Origin: Tetracentron sinense
Taxonomy: Eukaryota; Streptophyta; Magnoliopsida; Trochodendrales; Trochodendraceae
Assembly (NCBI GenBank): GCA_015143295.1
Contig: CM026571.1
Coordinates: forward strand, 30,222,505-30,286,504
DNA length: 64,000 nucleotides
Reading direction: 5' to 3'
Shown here: in pieces, positions 1-13,425 of the stretch
How positions within the stretch are numbered: position 1 is the first letter of the stretch
Layout: each line of letters begins with the position of its first letter
The notes under the pieces: model-generated
Told to the model about the DNA's origin: nothing
Databases searched by the model: none
Seen by the model: only the letters and a program-made list of their open reading frames with translations
Program-made: the position numbers and the translations under genes

Positions 1-384
1 AGGCTCTATTATCATACACCTTAACTCTTTATTTATTATATCATATATCATAGAGAGAGTTTGATATACTATATAACTAGTCATCATTTATTATAAAGAA
101 TATTAATTAACTAAATTAATAATTAAATTAAATACATTAAGAATATTCTAGCATATGAGATCTAGAGGGATCTCGTTCTTCAAGGGTGGGACTCACTATG
201 TTAATTTTAGAATTCCAGTGTACTTAGGAGATATTTTTCTCAAAATTTTATTATGGTTATTGAATTCTATCAATGCCCTTAGAGTTTTATAAATCGTAAT
301 TTAGTAGTGGTTCAAACGAATTACATTCATGAATCTTTATTTTAGAAAGTTTCTTGGTAATGGGTCCCGTCTTGATGCTTTTAA

Positions 385-560
385 AATCTGTATGATGCAT
401 ATGAGATGTATAATGCTTATGCTATGTATGATGCTTATGAGATGTGCATGATGCTTATGATATGTGCATGCTGCTTATGCTATGCATGAAGTGTATGCTA
501 TATATGATACTTATACTATGTATGATGCTTATGCTATGCATGATACTTACAAGATGTGTT
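385..560. repeat. Short tandem repeats, ATGATGCTTATG-type
   Basis: Units of about 17-18 bp built on ATGATGCTTATGCTATGT repeat imperfectly. The same array is shortened at about 2065-2150 and complete at about 7445-7610, so it belongs to the LARD internal region. Confidence 0.7.
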
Positions 561-2357
561 TAATGTTTTTAGACTTTGAGACCTACACTATTTTTGAAGT
601 TTATAATATATTTATCACTTTGGACTGAGTACTAGGTCTAAAACGTGCTGCAGAATTAACATGCATCTGTATCTAGAATTTTTGGACTGAGCACTGAGTC
701 TAGAACGTGCTGCAGAATTAACGCGCATCTGTATCTAGAAACGTGCATCAAACATCCATGAGCTTGTCCTAAATTAGATATATATATATATATTTATTAA
801 TTTATTTGTTTACTTATTATTATTATTATTATTTTGTGACAAATGAATATATCAAAAATTATATCGGTTAGACATGTTTTAGGTACTCATTGATTAGTAA
901 GGTACATAAGATATATACATAACTACGTGATTTAATCAGGTGCACAATCATGTATTTTAATTATAACATATCATTTTATACGCATAATAATATAATAGCA
1001 TATTAACAATCATCATAGTGATTTCATATTCAAAATAGTAATATTAGACAATAGCAATCTTGGTTGTTGTGCCTCATGATGAAAGTTTTAAAAACAAATG
1101 ACAAATCATAAGTCTAACTGAAAAATTATTTAAACCTCGGCTTAAAATGATTCTAAAACCTAAGTCTTAAATACGTTAAATCTTATTCATTCAAGATTTT
1201 CCTTTAGTATACTTACCTTTAGGAATTTAATGTCTTAGTTTGATCGTTATTCGACCTGAATTTAAGAATAACTCATAAGTCTCACTTGAACACCAGACAT
1301 CCTAACATATAATTATCATTGTATCATTTCAAACTCATAATATAATAACATAATGTGTGGAACTCATGGTCAAAATATTTTTCTCCATTATCATCTCACA
1401 GCCACCTTTTTTGCAAAATACTTTTTTTTTTCATGAGTGTTTCATTTGTAAGTCTTAATCACTTTTCTAATCTTCATTACTTGATTCTCAAGCCACAAAA
1501 CATAAAGATAAATTTAGATTAAAAGTTAATTAGATTTAATTTAAGAATTAACTCGAAAGCTAAATTAGATAGATCGGGAAGTAATAGTCAAACTTTCCAT
1601 TCTGTATCCCCCAAACTCTATCTTTTAAGTGTTTAGTGTGACATAAACTTACGAATTTGAGATTTTAACTGAATATTTATAGATTTAAGCCTGAGCCTTT
1701 ATGTTTTCCCGTAAAGAATCATGTGTCTGTACTTGTTGTGTAAAAGTTGATCAGATTCTTCTGTTTTTCTCTTTTTTATTTTATTTTATCGTTCTAATCT
1801 AATTAAAGATTATCAAATAGAAATTCTATGGTAGGCTCTATTATCATACACCTTCACTCTTTATTTATTATATCATATATTATAGAGAGAGTTTGATATA
1901 CCATATAACTAGTCATCATTTATTATAAAGAACATTAATTAACTAAGTTCATAATTAAATAAAATACATAAAGAAGATTTTAGCATATGAGATCTAGAGG
2001 GATCTCGTTTTTTCAAGGGTGAGACTTACTAGGTTAATTTTAGAATTTCAGTGTACTTAGACTTACTATGATATGTGCATTATGCTTATGCTACACATGA
2101 AGTGTATGCTATGTATGATGCTTATGCATGATACTTACAAGATGTGTACAATGTTTTTGGATTTTGAGACTTACACTATTCTTGAAGTTTGTAAAATATT
2201 TATCACTTTGGACTGAGCACTGGCTCTAGAACGTGCTGTAGAATTAACACGCATCTGTATCTAGAATTTTTGGACTGAGCACTGAGTTTAGAGCGAGCTG
2301 CAGAATTAACGCGCATCTATATATAGAAATGTGCATCAAACATCCATGAGCTTGTCC

Positions 2358-2360
<3 letters not shown>

Positions 2361-2394
<34 letters not shown>
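2361..2394. repeat. (TA)n microsatellite
   Basis: A pure AT dinucleotide run, with matching but different-length runs at about 778-792 and 7831-7857 in the other unit copies, each followed by a TTA run. The length difference marks slippage since duplication. Confidence 0.9.
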
Positions 2395-2400
<6 letters not shown>

Positions 2401-3208
2401 TAGTTATTATTATTATTATTTTTTTATAACGAATGAATATGTCAAAAATTATATCGGTTAGACATGTTTTAAGTACTCATTGATTAGTAAGGTAAATAAG
2501 ATATATACATAACTATGTGTTTTAATCAGGTGCACAATCATATATTCTAATTAGAACATATCATGTTTTACGTATAATAATATAATAGCATATTAACAAT
2601 CATCATTGAGACTTCATATTTAAAATAGTAATATTGGATAATAGCAATCTTGGTTGTTGTGCCTCATGACGAAAGTTTTGAAAACAAATAACAAATCATA
2701 AGTCTAACTGGAAAATTATTTAAACTTGGGCTTAAAATGATTCTATAACCTAAGTCTTAAATAATTTAAATCTTATTTGTTCAAGATTTTCTTTCAATAT
2801 ACTTAACCTTTAGCAATTTAATGTGTTAGCTCTATCGTTATTTGACCCGAATTTAAGAATAACTCATAAGTCTCACTTGAACACCAGACATCCTAACATA
2901 TAATTATCACTTTGTCATTTCAAACTCATAATATAATAACATACAATAACTTTTAGTAGCACACAATTTCGTAACAAACCTAAGTCCTACCGAACCTAGT
3001 GACAGCACATCCGTCATGGTATCAATCCGGATTTAAGACTATTTCATTTTTCTATCTTGGTAAATCTCCTTAATCCTCATGATTCTAAAACTATCTCATA
3101 TGGGCCTAAAGTCTTTTGCTCTGATACGATCTCTGGTATCAAACCTAGAGTAAAATAACCCTAGTTCCAACTTAGAAGACACTTAGCCCTAAGTGACTTG
3201 ATGCCTTT

Positions 3209-3220
3209 GCTCTGATACCA
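3209..3220 (-). other. Primer-binding site, initiator tRNA-Met type
   Basis: The minus strand reads TGGTATCAGAGC, the standard plant PBS complementary to the 3' end of tRNA-iMet, four bases from the LTR end. Confidence 0.9.
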
Positions 3221-3604
3221 TCTCTGTCATGCCCTAAAACCCCACCTAGGAGAATGTGAGATCTTGTCACGTGACTTACTTGACTTAATCCATTTAATAA
3301 GCTTTAAAAACATACTAAAATTTGAATTTAAGAATTTCTTCAATTAAAACATCAACTAAATTCATAATCATGGACTGCAACTGAAATAAAATGAATATTA
3401 ACCCTCTATTATGATCATCATCAAACTAAGCTAAATATAAATATCCATAAGGTCAATTAAAGTCTCCCTGAAATTTGTCCACAAACAAATTAAATTCAAA
3501 AGTAGGGTCAACGGTCAAAATCCCGTTCTTCCTCGGAATAATCACCTTCCGGTTTCCCGAAGTATTCATCTTCTTCCCACGGTCGGGGTGCACAAATATC
3601 AAAA

Positions 3605-3665
3605 CCTGAACCTGAACCTGTCGACAACAAAAGTCATCGGCTGAGTAACGAGTTACTTCGCGTAT
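3605..3665 (-). promoter_or_regulatory. LTR palindrome with TGTCGACAGGTT box
   Basis: On the minus strand an AGTAAC/GTTACT inverted repeat is followed by CAGCCGATGACTTTT, TGTCGACAGGTT and GATATTTGTG. The same order occurs in the other gypsy LTR families of this window (see findings). Its function is unknown. It is copied at about 9085-9140. Confidence 0.5.
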
Positions 3666-4854
3666 ATAACAGACCATAGTGAATAATATAATGAATATTA
3701 AATTACATGCATTTTACATATTCATACATCAGTTCATATACATAATCAGAGTACGGAAACAACCAAATATATTACGTCAATTTCTTTTTTTCTTTTCTTA
3801 CTTTCTTACTTTTCTCACTTTCTTACTTTTCTTTTCTTTTTCTTACTTTTCTTATATTCTTACTTTTCTTCTTCTCTTACTTTTCTTTGAGATCTTTCTT
3901 GAAACCAGATATCTAGTACCCTTGAAAACTTATCTTGAAGCAAGGCACTAACATCTTTGAAGATATTTCTTTTCTTGCTTTTTATACTTCATACTTTATC
4001 ATTCCATGAACAACACATTCACATGCATTAGTAATATCTTAAAATACCGCTTTACCGTCTAAGAAAAGGAGTTACTATACTTTACTTTACCAAGATACCA
4101 CCCTTCATACATTATCCAGTACGGACGACTTAATACATTTTCCGGTGCGACGGTATGCTTACTTTGACATACATTTCACCCTTTCTGATGGTATCCGGTG
4201 GTGCACAACACAAACATGTATTATCACTTTCGTGTGTCTTTCTTTCTTACTTTCTTACTTTTCTTATTTTATTTTTAGTCTCACTTACATCTTATTACTG
4301 TCTTTAATTATTTCTTCATACTTTTGCAGATTTTTCATTCGTGAGTGCACAATGATATACTTTTTGTTTAAATTACACCTAAGATTAACCGTCAAGGCCA
4401 TAGGACATCTCACCATAGCGTCCCATACCACTATGTTAACCAGGCCTAGGCAAGCCTGACTTTCATCAGAGGTTCGTTTACTTAATGGTATATCATGTAT
4501 TACGAAGCATAAAAGAACATACAAAATCTCATATTTTCAATAATTTGTTACAAAATCACGGTTAATATTAAAGCACACCGAAGTCACGATCTAATGTAAA
4601 TGTAAAATCTTTTTAAAAAAAAAATTAAATCAAGATCAATATCCTAATTATAACACTTCTCATCAATCCGAATTTTCATGGATTGTAACATAAAATCACA
4701 CTCACACATAATTAAATCCACAATAATTCATCCATTCAATTTATAGATTCATCCCATTCTCCTCATAAATCCACACACTTGAATAAATTTTTTTCCAATC
4801 CCCTTGTTGAATCATAATTAATTTTTAATAGAGTTCTTCAAATCTTAATTTAGC

Positions 4855-5290
4855 AAATCTATAGTTAATAAGAGAGAGATCAAAATATGGTTCTTCACAT
4901 CCTATTTTAACAAATCTATCAATAATAATGTAGAAATCAAATATGGTTCTTCACATCCTATTTTAACAATTCTATCAATAAATATATAGAAATCATAATA
5001 TGATTCTTGTTATCCTATTTTAACAACTCCATCAATAATAATGTAGAAATCAAAATACGGTTCTTCAAATCCCATTTTAACAATTCTATCAATAATAATG
5101 TAGAAATCAAAATATGGTTCTTCACATCCTATTTTAACAAATCGATCAATAATAATATAGAAATCATAATATTGTTCTTTTTATCCTATTTTAACAACTC
5201 CATCAATAATAATGTAGAAATGAAAATATGGTTCTTCATATCCTATTTTAACCAATCTATTAATAATAATATAGAAATCGTAAACATGTT
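4855..5290. repeat. 57-bp tandem repeat inside LARD LTR
   Basis: About seven imperfect copies of a unit containing TCTATCAATAATAATGTAG and GGTTCTTCACATCC. Because 57 is a multiple of 3 the array stays open in frame and encodes a repeating 19-residue NNSINNNVEIK-type peptide, which I take as an artefact. The partner array is at about 10300-10740. Confidence 0.85.
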
Positions 5291-5589
5291 CATAGATCCT
5301 ACATATTCTTACATCTTTACGTAGGTTTGCTCTCTTTTTATTCATTCTTTTAGGTTAATATTTAAAATATGGAATACTAGATCTATTATTTACCTCACTT
5401 GATTGTCTCCCAACGATCTATCGCTTGCAAATAGGGTTCTTTCTTGATCTCCATATCTTTTTTCTCCTTTATCTGACCAATCCTTTGGACTCTTTTAGTT
5501 TCTCCCTTTTTGATCTCTCAAAAACTCTCAATTTTCTCTCTTTTAGGTTTAGAACGCCTTAGAAACCCTAACCCACGAGTCTAAGGGGG

Positions 5590-5597
5590 TATTTATA
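5590..5597 (-). promoter_or_regulatory. TATA box of LARD LTR A
   Basis: The minus strand reads TATAAATA, downstream of paired GATC palindromes and upstream of a long leader. The equivalent site in copy B is 11030-11037. Confidence 0.65.
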
Positions 5598-5924
5598 CAT
5601 TGGGTGCCCTAGGGACTCAAAATCCACGAAGTCGTGCAAGCCCGCCGCAGAATGGCGTTTTGGGCGATCGATTACCCACCGACGGCGATCGATCACCGAT
5701 GCTGAATTTTTTTAAAAAAATATTTTTGCTATTTTTTGTTCTTCTTTTATTTAGTGCAATTTATCTCCATAAATTCACTGAATCGAGTGATTTAAATGAG
5801 TTTTGTAACTCAAGATTTTTAATATATTAATCTCTCCTAGGATTTATATATAATTTTAAGTGCATTTATTTAGGAATTAACTCATGAGATTATGAAACCG
5901 ATGAATTTAATGCGGGTCATTACA

Positions 5925-7824
5925 TTCTCTCCCCCTTAAAAGAATTTCGTCATCGAAATTAGATACCTTAGTCGAACAGGTGATAATACTTTTCTCGAAT
6001 TAATTTGTCTAAGTGTGTTAATCAAGTGTACAAGCTACATACTCATATAATACAAACATCTATCAGACAGAATCATATTAAACGTATTATAATAAACTTA
6101 AATTAGCACAAAATTTGCTCATTCTATTAAGGCTTCTCATTTAAGGTTATCTTAATGTAGGACGTACCTTGCATCTCATCATCTGATGTTTGGGCATTTT
6201 ATTTTGAGATAACAAATACTTTGCCTTGTGTAGTCGGATAAGGCGAATGAGATGAGCCCATTGGACGGATAAAGCTCACGGTTACTTAGTTATAAATGAT
6301 TAATTCTTACCTATTATACTTAAAAAGATCTCATACAATTATTATATATATATATATATATTTTTTCATCTATTATTATAATAACATTTGTAATCATAAC
6401 TTTTTCTTTCTTTTAATCTTTAACTCTAATAAAACTTATTATATTTTTTAAAAAAATTCATGTAATTATGTAAGCTATTTTATTTATTTATTTTCACTCA
6501 TATAATTACTTATTTATATTTATTTACTTGCAACCTATGTAATCATTAAATTCATTCTTCATCTTGTCAAATAAGTATAAATATTATCTTACATGTGTGA
6601 AACTCATGGTCAAAATATTTTTCTCCATTATCATCTCACGGCCACCTTGTTCGCAAATTACTTTTTTTTTTTCATGAGTGTTTCATTTGTAAGTCTTAAT
6701 CACTTTTCTGATCTTCATTACTTAATTCTCAAGCCACAAAACATAAAGAAAAATTTAGATTAAAAATTAATTTGATTTAATTTAAGAATTAACTCGAAAG
6801 CTAAATTAGATAGATCGGAAATTAATTGTCAAACTTTCTATTCTCTATCTCTCAAACTATATCTTTTAAGTGTTTAGTAGACATAAACTTACAGATTTGA
6901 GGTTTTAACTGAATATTTATAGATATAAGCCTAAGCCTTTATGTTTTCCCGTAAAGAATCACTTGTTTGTACTTGTTGTGTAAAAGTTGATCAGATTCTT
7001 CTGTTTTTCCCTTTTTTAATTTATTTTATCGTTCTAATCTAATTAAAGATTATCAAAGAAATTCTATGATAGGCTCTATTATCATACACTTTAGCTCTTT
7101 ATTTATTATATCATATGTTATAGAGAGAGTTTAATATACCATATAACTAGTCATCATTTATTATAAAGAATATTAATTAACTAAATTCATAATTAAATTA
7201 AATACATTAAGAACATTCTAGCAAATGAGATCTAGAGGGATCTCGTTCTTCAAGGGTGGGACTCACTAGGTTAATTTTAGAATTCCAGTGTACCTAAGAG
7301 ACATTTTTCTCAGAATTTTATTATGATTATTGAATTCTATCAATGCCTTAGAGTTTTATAAATCGTAATTTAGTGGCTGTTTAAATGAATTACATTCATG
7401 AATCTTTATTTTAGAAAGTTTCTTGGCAATGGGTCTCCCTTCTTGATGCTTTTAAAATTTGTATGATGCATATGAGATGTATGATGCTTATGAGATTTGC
7501 ATGATGCTTATGATATGTGCATGATGCTTATGCTATGCATGAAGTGTATGCTATGTATGATACTTATACTATGTATGATGCTTATGCTATGCATGATACT
7601 TACAAGATGTGTATAATGTTTTTGGATTTTGAGACCTACACTATTTTTGAAGTTTATAATATATTTATCACTTTGGACTGAGTACTAGGTCTAGAACGTG
7701 TAGCAGAATTAACACGTATCTGTATCTAGAAGTTTTGGACTGAGCACTGAGTCTAGAACGTGCTGCAGAATTAACGAGCATCTGTATCTAAAAACGTGCA
7801 TCAAACATCCATGAGCTTGTCCAA

Positions 7825-7862
<38 letters not shown>

Positions 7863-8693
7863 TTGTTTAGTTATTATTATTATTATTTTTTTTTTGTAAT
7901 GAAGGAATATATCAAAAATTATATCGGTTAGACATGTTTTAAGTACTCATTGATTAGTAATGTATATAAGATATATACATAACTATGTGTTTTAATCAGG
8001 TGCACAATCATATATTCTAATTATAACATATCATGTTTTACGTATAATAATATAATAGCATATTAATAATCATCATTGAGACTTCATATTCAAAATAGTA
8101 ATATTAGATAATAGCAATCTTGGTTGTTGTGCCTCATGAAGAAAGTTTTAAAAACAAATAACAAATCATAAATCTAACTGGAAAATTATTTAAACTCGGC
8201 TTAAAATGATTCTAAAACCTAAGTCTTCAATAATTTAAATCTTATTCGTTCAAGATTTTCTTGCAATATACTTACCATTTAGGAATTTAATGTGTTAGTT
8301 CTATCGTTATTCAATCCTGAATTTAAGAATAACTCATAAGTCTGACTTGAACATCAGACATCCTAACATATAATTATCACTGTGTCATTTCAAACTCATA
8401 ATATAATAACATACAATAACTTTTAGTAGCATACAATTTCGTAACAAACCTAAGTCCTATCGAACCTAATGACACCACATCCGTCATGGTATCAATCCGG
8501 ATTTAAGACTAATTCATTTTTCTATCTTGGTAAATCTCCTTAATCCTCATGATTCTAAAACTACCTCATACGGGCCTAAGTCTTTTGCTCTTATATGACC
8601 TCTGGTATCAAACCTGGAGTAAAATAACCCTAATTCCAACTTAGAAGACACTTAGCCCTAAGTGACCTAATATCTTTGCTCTGATACCATCTC
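5925..8693 (-). mobile_element. LARD internal region, complete copy
   Basis: It starts at the polypurine tract (minus strand TTAAGGGGGAGAGAA, about 5925-5940), preceded by the gypsy GACGAAATTC signature, and ends at the PBS at 8678-8689. Across 2.77 kb I see no protein-coding region. It contains the short tandem repeats and TA runs noted above. This is the reference copy for reading the damaged units at 1-3224. Confidence 0.8.
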
Positions 8694-11361
8694 TGTCACA
8701 CCCCAAAACCCCACCTAAGAGAATGTGAGATTTTGTCACGTGACTTACTTGACTTAATCCATTTAATAAGCTTTAAATGCATACTAAAATTTGAACTTAA
8801 GAATTTCTTCAATTAAAACATCAACTAAATTCATAATCATGGACTGCAACTGAAATAAAATGAATATTAACTATCTATTATGATTATCATCAAACTAAGC
8901 TAAATATAAATATCCATAAGGTCAATTAAAGTCTCCCTAAAATTTGACCACAAACCAATTAAATTCAAAAGTAGGGTCAACGATCAAGATCCCGTTCTTC
9001 CTCGGAATAATCACCTTCCGGTTTCCTGAAGTATTCATCTTCTTCCCACGGTTGGGTTGCACAAATATCAAAACCTGAACTTGAACCTGAACCTGCCGAC
9101 AACAAAAGTCATCGGCTGAGTAACGAGTTACTTCGCGTATATAACAGACCATAGTGAACAATATAATGAACATTAAATTACATGCATTTTACAGATTCAT
9201 ACATCAGTTCATAATCAGAGTGCGGAAACAACCAAATATATTACGTCAATTTCTTTATTTCTTTTCTTACTTTTCTTTTCTTTTTCTTACTTTTCTTACA
9301 TTCTTACTTTTCTTCTTCTCTTACTTTTCTTTGAGATCTTTCTTGAAGCCAGAGAAGTAGTACCCTTGAAAACTTATCTTGAAACAAGGTACTAAAATCT
9401 TTGAAGATCTTTCTTTTCTTACTTTTTATACTTCATTCTTTATCATTCCATGAACAACACATTCACATGCATTAATAATATCTTAAAATACCGCTTTACC
9501 TATAAGGAAAGGGGTTACTATACTTTACTTTACCGAGATACCACCCTTCATACATTATCCAGTACGGACGGCTTAATACATTTTCTGGTACAACGACTTA
9601 TTTACTTTGACATACATCTCGCCCTTTCTGATGGTATCCGGTGGTGCACAACACAAACATGCATTAGCACTTTCGTGTCTTACTTTCTTACTTTTCTTAT
9701 TTTACTTTTAGTCTCACTTACATCTTATTACTGTCTTTAATTATTTCTTCATACTTTTACAGATTTGTCATTCGTGAGTGCACAATGATATACTTTTTGT
9801 TTAAATTACACCTAAGATTAACCGTCAAGGGTCATAGGACATCTCACCATAGCATCCCATACCACTATGTTAACCAGGCCTAGGCAAGCCTAACTTTCAT
9901 CAGAGGTTCGTTTACCCAATGGTATATCATGTATTACGAAGCATAAAAGAACATACAAAATCTCATATTTTCAATAATTTGTTACAAAATCACGGTTCAT
10001 ATTAAAGCACACCGAAGTCACGATCTAATGTAAATGTAAAATCTTTTTTTAAAAAAAATTTAAATCAAGATCAATATCCTAATTATAACACTTCTCATCA
10101 ATCAGAATTTTCATGGATTGCAACATAAAATCACACTCACATCTAATTAAATTTACAATAATTCATCAATTCAATTTACATCCATTCATCCCATTCTCCT
10201 CATAAATCCACACACTTGAATAAATTTTTTTCCAATCCCCTTGTTGAATCATAATTAATTTTTAACAGGGTTCTTCAAATCTTAATTTAGCAAATCCATA
10301 GTTAATAAGAGAGATATCAAAATATGGTTCTTCACATCCTATTTTAACAAATCTATCAATAATAATGTAGAAATCAAAAATATGGTTCTTCACATCCTCT
10401 TTTAACAAATCTATCAATAATAATATAGAAATCATAATATGGTTATTCTTATCCTATTTTAACAACTCCATCAATAATAATGGAGAAATCAAAATATGGT
10501 TCTTCACATCTTATTTTAATAAATCTATCAATAATAATATAGAAATCATAATATGGTTCTTCTTATCCTATTTTAACAATTCCATTAATAATAATGTAGA
10601 AATCCAAATACGGTTCTTTACATCCTATTTTAACAAATCTATCAATAATAATATAAAAATCATAATATGGTTCTTCATATCCTATTTTAACAAATCTATC
10701 AATAATAATATAGAAATCGTAAACATGTTCATAGATTCTACGTATTCTTATATCTTTACTTAGGTTTACTCTCTTTTTATTCATTCTTTTAGGTTAATAT
10801 TCAAAATATGGAATACTAGATCTGTTATTTACCTCACTTGATCGTCTCCATACGATCTATCGCTTGAGAATAGTTTTCTATCTTGATCTTCACACCTCTT
10901 TTCTCCTTTATCTGACCAATTCTTTAGACTCCTTTAGTTTCTCTCTTTTCGATATTTCAAAAACTCTCAATTTTCTCTCTTTTAGGTTTAGAAGGCCTTA
11001 GAAACCCTAACCCACGAGTATAAGGGGGGTATTTATACATTGGGAGCCCTAGAGACTCAAAACCCACGCAGTCGCACAAGCCCGCCGCCGAATGGCGTTT
11101 TGGGCGATCAATCGCCTGCCAGCGGTGATTGATCGCCGGCGCCGAATTTTATTTTAAAAAATTTTGCTACTTTTTGTTCTTCTTTTATTTAATACAATTT
11201 ATCTACATAAATTCACTAAATCAAGTGATTTAAATGAGTTTTGAAACTCAAGATTTTTAATACATTAATCTCTCCTAGGATTTACGTATAATTTTATGTG
11301 CATTTATTTAGGAATTAACTTATAGATTATGAAACCGATGAATTTAATACGGGTCATTACA
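8694..11361 (-). mobile_element. LARD LTR copy B
   Basis: Begins TGTCACACCC and ends GGTCATTACA, and aligns with copy A over its length. The internal 57-bp repeat array, pyrimidine tract and TATA box (11030-11037) are all present. The 33 bp after it (11362-11394, starting with a CT run) are unlike the polypurine region beside copy A, so the array ends here. Confidence 0.85.
10300..10740. repeat. 57-bp tandem repeat in LTR copy B
   Basis: Same unit and position as the array in LTR copy A, with its own pattern of substitutions. Confidence 0.8.
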
Positions 11362-11512
11362 CTCTCTCTCTCTCAACCCACCCCTAGGGCCACATGTCAA
11401 GACCCCTAACCTCTGGATGATACTCCCAAGCAACTCCTGCCTTTTATGAACCCACCTCGATCTAATGCCTTGGTTACAATATAGAATGAACTTGCCGACA
11501 TAAAATATACGA

Positions 11513-11531
11513 CTGAGTATGGAATACTCAG
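11513..11531 (-). promoter_or_regulatory. Conserved GAGTATTCCATACTC palindrome
   Basis: A perfect inverted repeat CTGAGTAT/ATACTCAG with a short loop, followed on the minus strand by TTTTATGTCGGCAAG. It is shared with other gypsy LTR families in this window. Confidence 0.6.
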
Positions 11532-11794
11532 CGAGTACAATCTACTAGCTAACAATAGTAATAACAATAATATATCACACATGATATAGTTTAACATCAT
11601 ATATACAAAATCAGAGTGCGGAAGCAAGAACAATAACAATTATAATCACGAACATCATATTTAAAATCATACCTTAGGTTCATGCTTTAACTAAAACATA
11701 TTTCAATTACCTTATGAGTCTCTTAATTTCCCTTTTTCATCTTGTGGGTTCCTTACATGTCTGATGAGATTCTTTAGTTCACTTATCTTATTTG

Positions 11795-12245
11795 GCTAGT
11801 ACCCGAACTATGGAATGGATGGACATAACCCGAACTATGACATGGACGGATATACTAGGATCTTGTCTTGCTTGACCAATGCCCAGACTATAATGGAACG
11901 GAACACATTAGCCTCATGTCTTGTTTAACTAGTACCCGAACTATGATTTGGACGGTCATACTAGCTTCTTGTCTTGCTTGACTAATGCCCGGACTATAAT
12001 GAAATGGAACACATTAGCCTCCTTGTCTTGTTTAACTAGTACCCGAACTATAACTTGGACGGTCATACTAGCTTCTTGTCTTGCTTGACTAATGCCCGGA
12101 CTATAATTGAATGGAACACATTAGCCTCATGTCTTGACTCCACTAGTGCCCGGACTATGGTGGAACGAAACACACTAGTATTCTTGTACTTGCTTTGCTA
12201 ATGCCCGAACTATAATGGGACGGAACACATTAGAAAATTAACTTG
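11795..12245. repeat. Tandem hairpin repeats of F3 LTR
   Basis: Alternating units of about 55 bp. One type is a CTAGTA...TACTAG hairpin, the other a CTAATG...CATTAG hairpin. Both carry a loop of the form CCCGGACTATnnnGGAACGG. The pairing arms differ between unit types while the loop is kept. Confidence 0.75.
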
Positions 12246-13261
12246 CTTGTTTTCTTGTGAGCTAGGTATGACATATCTGGGGATATGTCCTACCCTTGAC
12301 TGGCCTGATATCCAGCTTTGTCAATTGTGTCATAATCTTGTCTTATTCTTGATTCCTTTTCATATGCTTATTCTTTAGGAAATCGATTCATGCATGCATA
12401 GGTGCATGTGTGTAGCAATTATGGCATCGTAGTGACATGAATTAATAAAGCATCATATAACATTTCTACATTTTCATAGACATGAGAAATTTAAGGAGAA
12501 CATATAGAACCTTTGATCCAATTTACTCAGTTAGGAAAACTCCTTAAATCATGCTTTCATTGTCTTAGTTAAAATTCTCGTTCATGCATTTCATCAAACA
12601 CGTGGCATTCAACAACTTCTATATACATATGAGAAGTTTAACTCAACCATGTAGAGCATGCTAGACGAATTTACCAAGTTAGGAACAGCCTTAAATCGTG
12701 TTTGCATCGTCTTAGATTCTAAAACTCACACATGCATTTCATCAAACACCTTGCATACGACATTTTTATTGGCATTTATTTGTGTCTTTATATTCATACA
12801 TTTCATAAAACATATGGAATGCATTTATTATAATTACATTGTCTTTCCCATTTTCCATCACCCACATTCATCACAACTTAATCATCTTATGCATTTTTAG
12901 GGAACTTAGTTCTTTTCATAATTTGAAACATAAAACAAGCATAATCGTTTTTCAAGCACAAACCTAGGTTATTACTAAGTTTACTAGTAAGGGTGTACTA
13001 ACCTTGAAAATCAACACTTGATCTCGGAGAAAACCCTTGATTTGAGAACCCCACTTGATTGGGGAAGGTCCCACTTGAAGAAGATGCTCCAAGCTTGAAA
13101 GGGGAGATCCAACCTTGATCTTGTATCTCCAAGCTCTTCAATCAACAAGTCCTGCCTTGGTTTCTCCAAAATCTCCTCTCTCCCTTCTCTCTCAATTTCT
13201 CTTACTCTCTCTAGGTTTTGGGTAAGCCAAAAACCCCAAGGGTAACCCCCTATTCGCAACC

Positions 13262-13425
13262 TACGATCGATCGTAACATATCTACGATCGATCGTAATCT
13301 GCTACAATCACTCGTAGTTTCCTACGATCAATCGTAAACGCTACAGAGAGTTTGGCCAGTTTTGGAATTTTACGATTGATCGTAACTCACCGACGATCGT
13401 TAGTAGGATCTGTACGATCGTTCGT
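13262..13425. promoter_or_regulatory. ACGATCGATCGT palindrome cluster (U3)
   Basis: At least six copies of full or mutated ACGATCGATCGT within 165 bp, located just upstream of the promoter position of the minus-strand LTR. Equivalent clusters sit upstream of TATA in E1 and E2. Confidence 0.6.

Larger units (their letters stand above)
1..3224 (-). mobile_element. LARD internal region, compound and rearranged
   Basis: Bases 1 to about 1355 match 7070 to about 8409. Bases 1356-1832 match about 6597-7069. At 1833 the same unit begins again and matches 7070-8693. So two internal regions are fused and the LTR that should separate them is missing. The breakpoint near 1350 shares only a few bases (ACAT) with both parents, which suggests a microhomology deletion. 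The 1833-3224 copy also lacks about 230 bp near 2055 that the other copies keep. There is no coding capacity. Confidence 0.75.
3225..5924 (-). mobile_element. LARD LTR copy A (2.7 kb)
   Basis: Bounded by TGTCATGCCC on the left and GGTCATTACA on the right, with the PBS and polypurine tract directly outside. Reading on the minus strand it holds paired GCGATCGAT motifs at about 5655-5700, a TATA box at 5590-5597, a 57-bp tandem array, a pyrimidine-rich stretch at about 3780-3895, and a palindrome plus GTCGACAGGTTC box near 3610-3660. Open frames here are repeat artefacts, not genes. Confidence 0.85.
1..11361 (-). mobile_element. Tandem array of LARD-like non-coding Ty3/gypsy elements
   Basis: The order is internal region, LTR, internal region, LTR, with each LTR shared by its two neighbours. 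Each LTR has a PBS (complement of the initiator tRNA-Met 3' end) on its left and, for the first LTR, a polypurine tract on its right, so all units read on the minus strand. The internal regions have no gag or pol. The only coding-region relic is a gypsy-type stretch ending in a GACGAAATTC-like signature before the polypurine tract. Long LTRs around a non-coding interior fit a large retrotransposon derivative (LARD). The array continues beyond the left edge of the window. Shared-LTR arrays usually arise by unequal recombination between LTRs. Confidence 0.8.

Noticed and set aside
5007..5324. 105-codon ORF with a repeating NNSINNNVEIK peptide
   Set aside because: It is the 57-bp LTR minisatellite read in frame. 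The partner LTR array is read only on the other strand and with breaks.
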